Of a DNA stretch of 64,000 bases, positions 35,478 through 48,190 are shown piece after piece; positions within the stretch are counted from its first letter, which is position 1; each line of letters starts with the position of its first letter. This DNA comes from Sipunculus nudus (Eukaryota > Annelida > Sipuncula > Golfingiida > Sipunculidae): the NCBI GenBank assembly GCA_026874595.1, contig CM049315.1:59768889-59832888 (forward strand), written 5' to 3'. Position numbers and translations under genes: made by a program. The notes under the pieces are model-generated. The model was given only the letters and a program-made list of their open reading frames with translations. It did not search any database and was not told the origin of the DNA.

Positions 35478-37741
35478 AACTGATTTGTCCCTAATACCCT
35501 GCCTCAAGGTCGAAAGTTACTTCTATCATGCAGCTGTTTTGTTGTAATACTTCCGCTCATAATCGAGCCTCAACTTGGTCTAGCTTTCGCTTGCCTGCAT
35601 ATACACGCGGTGAATATAGTATACTAGTATATGGATATCGCCCAATAGAGAGGCAAAGAATAACTTCAAAACTCACATTGCTTGTCGAGTAGAAAATTGT
35701 ATGTCAAATATGCTGTTTTAAGAGGGAAACATATGTAATACGGGCCTCTTAAAGGAATATATTCGAATAACTATAGATAATTTAGCTAAATATAGTCTCC
35801 ATGAATGAAAACAGAACTCACTTAAAATACTTTGCAACCGCTATGCTTGAAACTGTCTTCTGATCAGAAACAATTATTTACGTGGCCTTTGCTCCCCAAC
35901 CAACCAACCAAAAGAAGTATACGCTCATCGAGCAGCTACAGGTTGCTGCGGTCAAGACCTCAGCCCTGTGCGCTCCTAAAGCATGTTCTCTGAGCCAACA
36001 GTCGCAGTGCCACGCCAAGCAAAGCAGTGAGCCATAGAGGGCGCCACCGTCCATCCTGACCCGTTGTCCTTTTTTGGAAAGCTACAGCATGCACAGCCAC
36101 AAAGCCAGAAGCAACCCACATTCCCTCAACCGATATCCCAGCAGCGGAGACCAAGCCATGCCATTCGAGAGCCGAACTCGATCCTGTGAACGACACTGCT
36201 TCGAGACCCATCGCCCTTGTACTTGCGGTTTCGGCCATTTGGACCGTTTAACCGGGTTTATCCGATTATTCAAGTTTTTTAGCAAGTTTTTTCGTCATCT
36301 TCATGGCCTTTGCTCAGAGAGCCGGACTGCTGGCAGGTGATACATTGTAACAAATTTACCCAAGGGTCAGCTGGCTCGAGTCGATTTGGGGAGAACACGC
36401 TGACGGGGCAGATATTTTTTGCAGCTTATCATCACTGATCAGTGTAAAGGGAAACTCTCTGCCGAAGTGTATTTTACATATGCTTTCGATAAAAAAAATA
36501 TTCGATTTATGATGAATACGACACTTTTTAGCTGAGATATCATAATGTTATCATTATTCAACTTAAGTGGAATGTTTCTAATTTTCTCAAAGGATCTCCC
36601 AGGGTTCTCTCACAGTGTACATGATTTACCATAGGCCTATAGGTCTTCCGGTAAGTTATGAACAGTCGGATGGAGTTATACTAATACTAATCAGAACAAA
36701 CTGCGTGTATCCGTTATTTTAAAAGGTCATGCAAGTTGAGTTGCATGACACTTAAGGGTGATGCAAGTAGATTTGAGCGTACCGTTGAACAAAGGAAAAT
36801 ACGCCATGTGTTTGGTCGAGAATCTTTTTACTCAATGAATATGTTAACCGCTAAAGCTGGAGCTCAGTCCACCCAGGAAATAACTACAGTTAATTTATAT
36901 GTAAGTATACACCAAAGATCAGGTCAGAAATTCAATGTATTTTTAAAGTAATCAACAAATTTTAAATCACTTCCATGAATTTCACCCTATACTTAATTTG
37001 ACTATCGCATATTGTTTTCTTGTAAGCACTGTTGATTTAATTTTTAAAGACCGTTAATACATGGATTTAAGCTATTGGTCTGAAATTCTAATACAGTTAC
37101 CCAAAAAATTGGTCAGGTATGAGAATTTTCAGGGGGGTAATCCTATATAATTTATGAGTAATCCAGATCAGGGAACAGGCCACCTCCACAGTGTACCATA
37201 GGGCAAGCTGGCGATTTGGTATAGGCATATATATATATATATATAGATATATGCCGAAGTGGAGCACACCTGTGTGCGCGTGTGCCCCTTGCCTGTAGGG
37301 ACTGATGAATGACATAATTATCATATAATATGTTTAATATTAACATGGATAGTTATCTGCATTGAATGTATATCAATTTTAAGCAAACCTCATTTAACAG
37401 TCAGTTGACTTGAAAATCACTAGAATATAGACAGATACCGGAAAATATCAGCTAGATGACTGAGGTGTGAGTTTGACAATGAATATTGTTGTTTTCTTTT
37501 CAAATCTGGAATAAAACGGATGTCAATGCACTTTTTTTTGCAAATGAAATGCCCCTGTTTAGTGTAGGCCTACACGTATAGGCATAAAAAGCCGAATCCA
37601 CCTTATGACCATACTTGTGCTGTAGCAGACGCTTGCGAAACGCTTTGAATATGACGTTCTGAGTACACACGGCGAGAAAGTGGAAAATTCACTAAAAATT
37701 GCTTATTTGGATTGTTTTTATTCCGTTAAAAGATAACATCG

Positions 37742-37743
<2 letters not shown>

Positions 37744-37795
<52 letters not shown>
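37744..37795 (+). repeat. (TA)n microsatellite
   Basis: About 26 TA dinucleotides. Confidence 0.95.
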
Positions 37796-37801
<6 letters not shown>

Positions 37802-38078
37802 AGGTTCCATCATCAGTGAAGACGAACCCTCCCAATCAGCAATCAGCCTACGGGCCTGAAACCTATGTATATACATTGCCATGAAAAATTTGATTAAGAT
37901 AAAATTTCTTGACAAGAAAAATTTTCTTTCGTCAGGAAATTTTCGTGAAAACTTTATCTTAATTTTCTTAAGACAAAATATATTATCTTGTCAGAAGCCG
38001 AAATATTTTCTTGACCAGTGTGAGACAAAAAATTCTTACTGCTCCCAAGAAAATATTTTTGTCATAAGATTTTTTTTT

Positions 38079-38079
<1 letters not shown>

Positions 38080-38136
<57 letters not shown>
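38080..38136 (+). repeat. (TA)n microsatellite
   Basis: About 28 TA dinucleotides. Confidence 0.95.
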
Positions 38137-38146
<10 letters not shown>

Positions 38147-38587
38147 GAAATTTATTTTTGTTATGTCAAGCACACATGCACTATGTGGATGTGTGATTTT
38201 ATTCATTTCTATATGATAACTTTTTTTCTGATAGCAAGATATATTATCTTATCACAAGAAACACATTTATTATAAGAGAAAATTTCTTTTCAATAACATG
38301 AAAACTTTACTTGTCCCACTTGCAAGAAAAAAATGTGTTTGCCACTAGAATTTTTTTCTTATAGTAAGAAAAAATAGAAAGTGGGGCAAGAAAATGTATT
38401 TTCTATTTTTGAAATTGTAGCCTTTAGTTTACCGTAATATATAGGACTATTTGTTTGATAAAGAAACTTAACTGGACCAATATGGAGGTAGCTTTAAAAC
38501 GCAGGAAATATGGGTCCTTATGTAACTTATAGCCCAATTTAAGTAATGCATTGTGGTGAAATATAAATAAAGTAATACTAATACATA

Positions 38588-38588
38588 C

Positions 38589-38659
<71 letters not shown>
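38588..38659 (+). repeat. (AT)n microsatellite
   Basis: AT tract upstream of the BTB gene; it generates spurious Tyr-Ile frames. Confidence 0.95.
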
Positions 38660-38662
<3 letters not shown>

Positions 38663-38759
38663 TATTTGCTGCATAACGGACATCATGTACCGGTATGTCT
38701 TGCATGCTGCCTGGAATCCCTGCATGTTCCTGTAAGCTGGCAGTTTTTCGATCATCGTA

Positions 38760-39187
38760 AGCGGCCCACGCCAGCATCAATTTGCATGTCCTGTTGGCAG
38801 ACGGGAAAGAAATGAGTATTTATTTTCAATGGTTTATCAAACATTCGATTTACATCATCGATGAAGGTTTGTCTATATCACAATTTGAGAGAAAATAAGC
38901 ACTCCGCGACAGAAAATCCAGTGACAGAATATTTGTTTGCGGGAAGTTTAAATTGTTGTTGATGCAAGAGGCCGGATTGACAACTCGACAAGGCAGGGGT
39001 GCTACTTCCAGGTATTAAAATATCGAAGTTTCAAGAAGAACAGTATGCGGGAGGAACGGTAAAACACGTGCACTTCACTTAAATTTAGCAGAAACACGCC
39101 TAGTTGCGATGATGCACGTTGGTTTAAGCTGTTAATGCATGGTGATGCATGAAGAGTTAATTAGCTTGACTAGGCGCCGCCACCGAC
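38760..39187 (+). promoter_or_regulatory. Presumed 5' UTR/promoter of BTB zinc-finger gene
   Basis: Immediately upstream of the BTB start codon. There is no strong TATA box; GTATTAAAATA near 39012 is the nearest candidate. GC content rises toward the ATG (GCGCCGCCACCGACATGG, a favourable Kozak context). The assignment rests on position only. Confidence 0.35.
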
Positions 39188-41195
39188 ATGGATGTGTTGG
39201 TCGCTGTCAGCGAGACCCCTCGAAGTTCACTGCCAAACGGTGATGTAAACAAAAACGCACGTGGGACCAGGGCAGTGTCCAGTCATCAGGCACGGGCAGG
39301 TCAAATGGGACCAACTCACTGTGAATCTTTGATGGAGAGGTTGAACATCCAGCGAAAATCCGGCCAGTACTGCGACGTGACTCTGAGTTGTAAAGATGGT
39401 CAGATATTTTATGCACATGCCGGAGTTCTTGCCGCCTGCAGCCCGTATCTTGCCGTACTGTGTTCTGGGTCTCCAATCAACGAAGTCGCACAAACCAGGC
39501 AGAACTTCGTGGACCTCACCCAGTTTGAATCTTGTGTGGTCAGCAACTTGTTGGGGTATATATATTCTGGATGTCTGAAGCTCAGTCTTAGTGATGCGCC
39601 AAAATTACTGCAAACCAATTCAACACTGCAGATTGAGAACGTTCAAGATATATGCCAACAGTTTTTATCAGCCAGCATTGATCATACAAATGTTTGGAAG
39701 ATCCTTGAAATTGCCCATCAAAATCACTTGGATTCTCTGACAAAAACATCTACTGACTACATTTCAAAACATTTTACAGACCTGCACATTAAACCTGGGA
39801 TGATGGAGCTTGGCTCTGAAGATCTCTGGAACTGCTTGATCCAGTGTAATAGGTCTGATCCAAAAAAACAGTATACTGAGTCACTCAAGTTGGAAACACT
39901 TTTCAAATGGTTCAGCCACCAGTCAGAAGAGAATATTCCGACATATGCAGACTTGCTTAGTGCAATAGATTATCAACTTATTACAAGGGAGCAATTCATG
40001 TCACTACTTGCAAGTGATACATGTCAGAAAAATGGTTTAGCAGATCATTTAATCACCAGAAATATATTGACTATTGCTAAATTTAACAGTGACCCATTCA
40101 AATGTAATCTCCCTAAGGAAAACTTGTCTGGGTTTTCCAGTGACACCTTCAGTGTTCATGAAGAACTGAAGCAGTCGTTAGATCACATAGGATTTTCAGA
40201 ACCAGAAGGGTTTGACCAGATCAGTGACACCGAGATCGGCGGCGGTTCTGATGTAGTAGCCTTCAAAGATGATTCACAAAGCTTGACTATGACAACAAGC
40301 AATCAAGCAAACAGATCTGCCACAGAGCAAGAATTAACCATTCAGTCAAGCACCAACAAATTGTTGTCCTTGTCTCGTGACACAGTTTTCAGGTCCCAGT
40401 ATGGGTCCACTTTGTCCTCTCAGACTGATGAGTCCTATCAGAATCAGCCAAAGCTGACCATCAGCACCAGTGGCATGGACTTCAGACCATCTTTACTTTC
40501 AAAGATATCAATGCCCACTGAAGGGTTACATTTGGGAAATGATAAGTACGCAACTAGTGTAACAGATGGCAGCTTTAGTACTGTGGGTATTACCACTTTA
40601 TCTGCACACGCACATGAGAACCAGTTTCACACCAGCAATGCTATGAGCAGCAATCAAGAATACATTCAGATGCCAATATCCCCACCACTGCCCACACCAG
40701 AGGTAAATCCAGATCTAAAAGAGAAATGTCCAGATAAAAGAAATGTTAAAGTCTCTGGGAATAAACCAAAGTGCAAAGCAAAAGGAAAAACGTGTGACTT
40801 GGCAAGTTTGTTGAAAAATGATGGGACAGATACAGATGATATTGACAAACATGTTAAAGGTGAACCACATGCTGCTGCCAGGACTGCTGATTCGTTGATT
40901 GATAAACCTACCTGGATGCAAGGGGGGTTTGGACATGCTGATATTGATGACTCGCTTCATCCTAATCTGGTACAGCCTGCCCCAGGTCAAGATAACCAGA
41001 ACAGGACTGCCAGCACTTTAACCTTAGACACGCCTGATGAACCAGACAGTGATGACGTGGTTGAGGACGTGGACTACATGCCAACCTTTGACATAGACGT
41101 GGAGCCACTGTCAAACACTGGTGACAAGGAACCAGGAAGAACTGAAGGGCATGATGTTTTAGAGGGGAGTCATGAGAAGAAAAGAGGGAGAATTA
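39188..41195 (+). CDS. BTB zinc-finger gene, exon 1 (BTB and BACK)
   Basis: Encodes residues 1-669 plus one base. The BTB core reads SGQYCDVTLSCKDGQIFYAH, with the DVTL..F.AH..VLAACSPYL pattern typical of the fold. BACK-like helices follow (WKILEIAHQNHLDSL; ...FKWFSHQSEENIP). The rest is Ser/Thr/Gln-rich, with DEPDSDDVVEDVDYMPTFD near the end. Without splicing the frame would continue only to a stop at 41206. GTAAGT at 41196 is therefore the real exon end. Confidence 0.9.
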
Positions 41196-44100
41196 GTAAG
41201 TTTTGAGCCTGCAGTCAAAATAGGTTTTCAGGTGGCTAAACTGCATTCACACTCCATGGATAGAAATTGCTGATGGCAGACCTAACATACACATGATATC
41301 TTCACATGCAGTAGGACTGATTTAACTCTTTTTTTATATAATTTATTTGAAGACTGTAAATGTAACTTCTTCTTAGTTTTTAACTGCAGCAATGTCTTGG
41401 TTGCAGGAATAAGGATAAGCCCTTTCTACTTTTGTATTTATTAAGTATGAAGTACCTTAAATGTTTTTGTTGTGATTATTTTGAGTTTAGTCGTTTTATG
41501 TGAGTTGAGTTTGTGTGAAGTATATGCATGATTAATTACACCAATATTAAAATGATAATGTGTTAAATAATATTTCAATTTCAGGAATTGAGGGACCAGA
41601 CTCCTATACTTGCCAAAAGTGCCACAAGACTTTCCGAACAGCTTGTTCACTAAAACATCACATGACGGGCCATGGAAGTGACGAGCCATACCTGTGTGAG
41701 ATCTGTGGATTCTCCACCAAACATCACGGCTCAATGAATGTTCACATGAAACAGCACACAGGTAATAAGAGAAAGCACTGTATTGACAAGTTCTTACCCC
41801 ATTAATATGAAATAAAGTAAATTTAGATATCAACAATAACACAATAGACATTGATGATGCAGAATACTTTTTAGCGAACCTGTGAACTTATGCAAAGGTG
41901 TGGCGTTGTCTGTTGTCCGGCGCCCGGCGTCTGTACGTTAACCCATACTATGTTGAAAACAGCAAGCGTTAGCATCACAAAATTTTATGCAAAAATTAGT
42001 CAATTAAAAAACTATTAGATTTTGCTTATTTTTTGGCTAACTGCATTTTCTTAGATTTTATAGGGAACAAGCAAAAAAAAAGGTTTAAAAATCTTCTTCT
42101 CCGAAACTGTTCAGCCAAATTGTCCAATATTTCACCGAAATGATTCCTGGAACAATCTTTCTCAATTTTGTTAGAATGGTTCCAGTACGGAGAATTTTGG
42201 TTAAGTTACAGGAGGTTGCACTTGGTCATCTGTCCAAAAAAGCACACTCAAATTAAAATCTCAGAAATGGCTAGAGCTATCATCACAAAATTTTATGCCA
42301 GTGTTTGCCACATATGTCATATCTGAAATTAAGGTATTGTGGCGCCACCTACATTGATCTGTTTTTTACAAGCAAAAATGTAATTTTAGACTCTTCTGGC
42401 TTATACACTGTTTTATGATGAAACTGTTAAGCTGATCGGATTTAACTTTACAAGAATTATTCTATTGTAGGGTTCTGCCAGTTTTATAAGAATAGATTGG
42501 GTAAATGCAGCTTTAAAAAAGCAGTGTAGCAAATTGAAAAAGGCTTTCTGTGTTTGTAAACAGATTTGACAACATACTGAGTTTCAGCAGCCAAGTCAAG
42601 AGGTCAATCAGTATAACCAGGTGGGAGTCCAGACATCACCATGGCAACTGACCTGGCTCTGTCTCTTATCTAGACAATGTGTCTAAACGTCTAGACACAG
42701 CGTCTAGATGTCTAGACACATCGTCTAGAGGCAGAATTCCCAGATTAGAACTATCTGATCTATATCTTTCAACTGTTTTAAAAAACTTTGTTTGCATTTT
42801 TAGCCAATCTGTGAGCTTATGCAATGGTGTGGTGTCTTCCGTCGTCCGTTGTGCATCATAGCTATCTCAAAAAGGGCAGGAGCTAGCATCACCAAATCTT
42901 ATTCTATAAAATTCTATTGGAATATGCTTATTTCTTGGCTTACTGCATTTTCTTAGATTTTATAGGGAAGAAGCTATAAAACATTAAAAAATGTTCTTCT
43001 CCAAAACCATGTTGCCATATTGTCCGTTCATCTGTCCTAATAATCCTCCCTGGCAAAAAGAACATATCCAAAAATCCTGGCCGATTCATCCTAGTTGTAT
43101 CCGCCAAAACAAAGTTTTGCGGATACTATGTTTTTGACCGGGTTCTGCAGCCGCCGCGTTCGTTTCCAGAAAAGAACTCTGAGACCACTGGACAGATTTT
43201 TCCAAAACTTAACACGATTGTTGGGTCACATGTGAACTGGTGCCAAAATATTTTGCGTTAACCTCTGACTTTTCTTCTCTGCAGTGCGTCCATCTGTGCA
43301 TCTGTTTTGACACATTAACCCATATATCTCGGGAACTGTTTGACCGATCAGGAAAAAAATTTTGCACAAATGTAGCCCTTGGATAGCTTTTTAACATACA
43401 TAAAAAATGGTGGCACCACCTGCAACCATTTTTGCACAGCGTCCATCTGTTCATCTGCCTTCGGATAAAATCACTCATATCTCTGCATTGGTTGGACTTA
43501 TCCTCCTGAAATTTTGCATGTACATACATCCTGGACAGCTTTCTTGATTTTATGACAGGTGGTGCCACCTACATTCATGTTTACGCCGCAGACATCCAAG
43601 CTCATATCTCGGGAACTGTTTGGGCCAAAATTTTGTGTGTGTAAAGAACTCACATAGCCCTTTATCATAGGCAAAACTGGTGGTGCCACCTGCAACCATT
43701 TTTGCACAGCATCTGTCTGTCTGCCGTGGGATAAAATCACTCGAATCTCAGAAGTGGTTTGACTTATCTGCCCTAAAATATTGCAGGTTTTTTGGATAGC
43801 TTTCTGGATTTTGTGGCAGGTGGCGCCAACTAAATTTATGTTTACGCTGCAGACATCCAGGCTTATATTTCGGGAATGGTTTGACCGATTGGGCCAAAAT
43901 TTTGCATGTGTATAGATCTCATAGAGCTCTTTATCATACACAAAACTAGTGGTGCCCCCTGCATCCATTTTTGCACAGTGTCGGTCTGTTTGTCTGCTGT
44001 GGAATAAAATCACTCATATCTTGGCAGAGGTTTGACTTATCTGCCTAAAATTTTGCAGGTTTATACATCAAGGATAGCTTTCTTGATTTTATGACAGTTG

Positions 44101-47100
44101 GTGCCACTTACATTCACATTTACGCTGCAGACCTCCAAGCTCATATCTCATGAACCGTTTGACAAATTGGGCCAAAATTTTGCATGTGTATAGATCTCAC
44201 ATAGCTCCTTATCATACGCAAAACTGGTCGTCGCCACCTGCTACCATTTTTGCACAGCATCCATCTGTTTGTCTGCCGTGGGATAAAATCACTAATATCT
44301 TTGCAGTGGTTTGACATATCTGCCTAAAATTTTGCAGGTTTATACATCATGGACAGCTTTCTTGATTTTATGACAGGTGGTGCCACCTACATTCATGTTT
44401 ACGCTGCAGACATCCAAGCTCATATCTCGGGAACCCGTTTGACCGATTGGGCCAAAATTTTGCATGTTTATAGATCTCACATAGCTCTTTATCATACACA
44501 AAACTGGTGGCGCCACGTGCAACCTTTTTTGCACAGTGTCTGTCTGTTTGTCTCCCACGGGCTAAAATCACTCATATACATGTAGTGGTTTGACTTATCT
44601 GCCTTAAATTTTGCATATGTATACAACTTGGACAGCTTTCTCGATTTTGTGGTAGGTGGCGCAACCTTCATACAATTTTCGGCTGCAGACATCCATGCTG
44701 ATAAGCAACACTTCACTCTGTTTCCCCTTGCCACTCAGTCCATGCCTCACTTCACCCTTTCCACTCTGATTTTGGCGGATACACTTAGTCCCATGTCGAC
44801 TACCCGTATTCTAGTTTTTCATAAGAATTACCCTAGGGTAGGGTTCTCTCAATTATATAAGACTAGAATGAGTTAATTGATTTTTGGTAAGTCATATAGA
44901 GCTGAAGTTGGTATTTTCGGCCAATGAATCTTATATCAAACAGAGGGGTGCAATAGTCTTTTTCTGCAAAACTGTTTTTTTAATTCTGTAACATTGCACA
45001 AAAAAATGATTCATAGATAGCCTTTGTTCAAGTTTACTTAAATGATTTTTGGCTAAATGATTGGATCTTCAACAATGAAATGACTGCGAGATACTTTGGT
45101 ACACAAAGCTAGTAGATTTATTGTAGTTACATATACTGAGCTCTGTGGGTATATAAGCAGAGCTGTACAGGCAATACAAATAATTAGTGTCCATATCCAG
45201 CATATGTGTAAGATAAATCCATTAATAAAATATATATACATTCTGGTTTTGCTTTCAAATGTCATCTGTTATTATTCTTAACATTTTGATAAAAAATCTT
45301 TTGAATATGCACCTTGGGAAAAAGCATTTTAGCCAAAGTGTATAAACAGATTTGGCAACAAGTTAAGATTTTGTCTGTATCTATAAGTAGCTTGGCAGAC
45401 TGCCAGCTATTTCAGATTTGGCAACAGGCCAAGTTTCAGTCTGTATCTATTTACAGCTTTGGCAGACTGCCAACTGTATCAGATTAGGCAACAGGTCAAG
45501 AGTTTAATTAGTGCAGCCAGGTACAGGTCAAGCATTCACTAATTGCAGTAACTGCACCTGGCACCTTAGCCTGCTGGACTTGGGGGGGGGGGCAACTCCC
45601 TGCCTCAACTAAGCTTAGTCAGCCGAGTGCACATAACTCAAGAGAAGTTTGATATATTGCCCAAAACCTTTGGATTGTCTATTCATTCTTGAGGGCTTTC
45701 TCGTACACAAGGCTGGTGTCTCCACAAACAATGATTTTTGTGGAGTATATGTCCCTGCTTATTTCTAAGGAAGGATTTGATATATCAGCCTGAATTTTTG
45801 CATATCTGTACATCACAGAGAGCTTTTTCATATACAAGACTGGTTGTGCCTTCTACAATAATTTTTGCACAGTGTATGTCCCTGCTTATTGCACAGAAGT
45901 GATTTTACAGTCATATCAGGTTGAAATTGTGCATGTCAATACATCTCTGATAGTTTTGTTGTATATAAGACTTGTGGTACCAACTGCAATTGTTTTTGGC
46001 TTTCATGCATCTGTGCACATAGCTTGGTTTGAAGTATCTGCCAGAAATTTTACGTCCATACATCTTCGAAGGCTTTCTCATACACAAGACCGGTGGTGCC
46101 ACCTGTAGTCATTTCTTTGCTGTGTACATCCATGCCAGTATTTCAGGAGTGATGTTTGTGTAACTGGTGCTTGTACTTGGGCTCAAAATGTTAAGTATTA
46201 AATGCTTTGTACATGTACATTTCACACTTGTACGTCATCAAGGACTTTTAAAATATAATGGTCAAGCATGGTTCTAGGCATTATACCTGAATTATATCCC
46301 ACTACACCAGTATGCATTAGGCCTGTAGGCCTTGTTTTATATAAAAGGATTTCCATTCAAAACACTTTTTTTATGTGGTATTCTTGAGTTTACCTTTGTT
46401 ATTTGTATCTCAGGAGACAAGCTGAGGTGTGATTTCCCAGGATGTGACTATGCAACTATACGGAGAAGTCGCCTTGTTGACCACATGAATTCTCACAAGG
46501 GAATAAAAAAATTTGCCTGTGAAAAATGTGGTAAGCGATTTACTGGCAAGAAACATCTGAGTCGCCATGAACGTATCCATGACAACGTGAAGGCTTACCA
46601 GTGCCAGGACTGTGACTACACATCAAGTCGCCAGGACAAATATCGGGACCATGTTCGCCGTCACCATCAGAGTCGTGCAATAGAGCTCGGCTTCATCACT
46701 ACCACACAGTGGCTGCAGGGACAGGTCCCTCCTCCACTGAAGCGCAAATCCAGCAAGAAAAAGGAGAAGACAGTCACCAGGGAAAACACGCCAGAGCAAG
46801 CTGTAGCAGCCCAGTTTCAGGTCCAGACAGTACCCGCGGTGTTATGGGTGGGACCCCTGGTTCAACCCATTAGTCAGTCTGTGGTCAGCCAACCCAGAAC
46901 AGAGTCAGTTAATCAGTTATCCCCTCCTGTAGAAATGGACATGTGTTCACAGACTACCCCAGTGACCACAACTCAGATCCTGCACCAGCCACTAGGTGGC
47001 ACAGCAGTCGGTAACGACGATGTCATATCATACTTAACAGCTATGCAGGCTGGTGGCCAACCAGTGTCTAGTCAACCATCCGGGCAAGTCACAGCTTGGG

Positions 47101-47126
47101 CTGCCTACCCGATCCCCCAACTCTAG
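39188..47126 (+). CDS. BTB/BACK C2H2 zinc-finger transcription factor (three exons)
   Basis: The exons 39188-41195, 41585-41761 and 46414-47126 sum to 2898 nt: 965 codons plus stop, in frame across both phase-1 junctions. Donors are ATTA|GTAAGT and ACAG|GTAATA. Acceptors are TTTCAATTTCAG|GA and TTTGTATCTCAG|GA. The joined protein has an N-terminal BTB (~47-160), a BACK-like helical region (~165-290), a long polar region with an acidic stretch (~615-640), and five C2H2 fingers (679-813). This is the ZBTB layout: BTB dimerises and recruits corepressors, and the fingers bind DNA in the nucleus. The splice at HTG|DKL reconstitutes a finger linker, strong support for the model. I cannot assign a specific ZBTB orthologue. 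Intron 2 is 4.65 kb of repeat DNA. Confidence 0.9.
41585..41761 (+). CDS. BTB zinc-finger gene, exon 2 (fingers 1-2)
   Basis: 177 nt encoding two C2H2 fingers: YTCQKCHKTFRTACSLKHHM..H (Cys 679/682, His 695/699) and YLCEICGFSTKHHGSMNVHM..H (Cys 707/710, His 723/727). The exon ends within the Gly codon of an HTG linker. Confidence 0.9.
41873..42798 (+). repeat. Dispersed repeat in intron 2, copy 1
   Basis: Starts TTTTAGCGAACCTGTGAACTT and has a GTTGTCCGGCG leader. Its interior block GGCTAACTGCATTTTCTTAG / ATTTTATAGGGAA recurs about 0.93 kb later in copy 2. The reverse complement of its head (ACAGGTTCGCTGAAAAG) appears near 52709. Confidence 0.6.
42671..42731 (+). repeat. TCTAGA-rich 21-bp tandem repeat
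   Basis: Units alternating GTCTAGACACA(G/T)C and GTCTAGATG-like words; every unit contains the palindrome TCTAGA. Confidence 0.8.
42799..44870 (+). repeat. Dispersed repeat copy 2 with ~145-bp cores
   Basis: The head TTTTTAGCCAATCTGTGAGC is a variant of copy 1. From 43205 on there are ~145-bp cores arranged as alternating types (period about 290 bp). One type carries CATATCTCGGGAAC..TTTGACCGATTGGGCC. The other carries GCACAGCGTCCATCTG..GGTTTGACTTATCTGCC. Cores are joined by CAGGTGGTGCCACC or TGGTGGTGCCACCTGCAACC. About nine cores lie within intron 2 of the BTB gene. Confidence 0.7.
45340..45500 (+). repeat. ~70-bp tandem repeat in intron 2
   Basis: CAGATT(T/A)GGCAACA(G/A)G(C/T)(C/T)AAG, then TCTGTATCTAT and GGCAGACTGCCA, recur at about 45350, 45413 and 45480. 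GGCAGACTGCC is itself nearly palindromic. Confidence 0.7.
45650..46250 (+). repeat. Dispersed ~145-bp core repeats, intron 2
   Basis: Further cores of the 43-44 kb family (CATACACAAGACCGGTGGTGCCACC near 46080). A 3' segment ending GCTTTGTACATGTACATTTC is repeated near 51170-51400 and inverted near 51720-51900. Confidence 0.6.
46414..47126 (+). CDS. BTB zinc-finger gene, exon 3 (fingers 3-5, C-terminus)
   Basis: Encodes finger 3 with a C-X4-C spacing (CDFPGC; Cys 734/739, His 752/756), finger 4 (CEKCGKRFTGKKHLSRHERIH; 764/767/780/784) and finger 5 (CQDCDYTSSRQDKYRDHVRRHH; 792/795/808/812-813). A basic KRKSSKKKEK stretch follows, probably a nuclear-localisation signal, then a Gln/Pro/Val-rich tail that could be an activation or interaction region. 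Stop TAG at 47124-47126. Confidence 0.9.
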
Positions 47127-48190
47127 TCAAAGTCGTTAACAAATGATTCTACAGCTTCACCAAAACAATGTACTCCTTGCCATAACATGTTAGTTTCATT
47201 CTGCATTGAAAATGTGCCTGGTGCTGTATTCTAGAGCAAAAGCCTGTGTTTAGCTTTTTTCAACCACTGCCAGTTTACGCATTGTAGTAAATAAGAGGGA
47301 TGTGTGTTTTGTGTATCTGAACCTTAAACTTTGTGTAAGAAAAAAAAGGATCACATTCACCAAAGTGCATGCAAAATTATAATGATAGTTAAAGAGATAT
47401 TTAATGAATGACCAAGGTGTAGCTGTGAGCACATCAATGATACATTAGCCTTACAATGTCCAGGACACATGACTCCAGAGACGGGGCAGATATTATTAAA
47501 GTTCTGGCTCTGGTGTAAAGAATTGTTAGTTATGATGTATGAAGATTTTACAGACATTTATATTTCAGTTCTCCAATGAATTGGGGCATTTCTTCAAATT
47601 GAATTATTTTCATCATGGTTGCTTGCAGGGTTCATTATTTGAACTATAAAAACAGTTTTAACTGGTGGGTGCATGAAAAATAACCAGCCATTTGCTTGAG
47701 AGCTTGCTTCCAGGAAGATGGATCAGGTACTACACTGACAGAACAGAAACAGATATCAAGGACAAAATTACACTTAAAAGTAGTGGTCCTTGTGATAGGA
47801 AAAAGATTTGTTGCAGGTTTTAAGAAGTATCTAAAGATAATAAAACTGTCATTTGTACAGATCACATGATGAAAATATTGCAGCAGTGAGGGCAAGAGAG
47901 GTCAGAGTGTGTGTGTGTTTTCTAACATATTGTTTGTGCTGCTAAATTAACTATTCAGAACAAACAGCATTTTGTTATCTATGATATTCACATGACCAGT
48001 ATCTGTGTTCATTTTCTCTTGCAGTATAAAGCTGGATTAGATTACCTATACATATTTTATAATGAATGATAGACATTGCCTATTATGTTAGATGTGCCAT
48101 GTGAATGCTGTTTTGCTTTACTGAGTTTTAACTGAGGATAATAACTGGTTTGACTCCAGTTCTTTGTCATAAAGAATGGCAAGTCAGTCA
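47127..48190 (+). other. Presumed 3' UTR and downstream flank of BTB gene
   Basis: No coding signal is visible. AATAAA at 47839-47844 is the clearest poly(A)-signal candidate, about 0.7 kb after the stop codon. Confidence 0.4.

Larger units (their letters stand above)
35478..38759. other. No gene seen; AT-rich with microsatellites
   Basis: A GC-richer patch at 35950-36350 holds overlapping short frames (up to 92 codons) with no domain. The segments 37880-38080 and 38220-38400 are rich in TCTTGACAAGAAA / TTTTCTT words that are partly mutually complementary. A non-coding exon cannot be excluded. Confidence 0.3.

Noticed and set aside
35960-36238. 92-codon minus-strand frame in a GC-rich patch
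   Set aside because: Composition alone makes it open; three overlapping frames exist and no domain or homologue is recognised. A non-coding exon remains possible.
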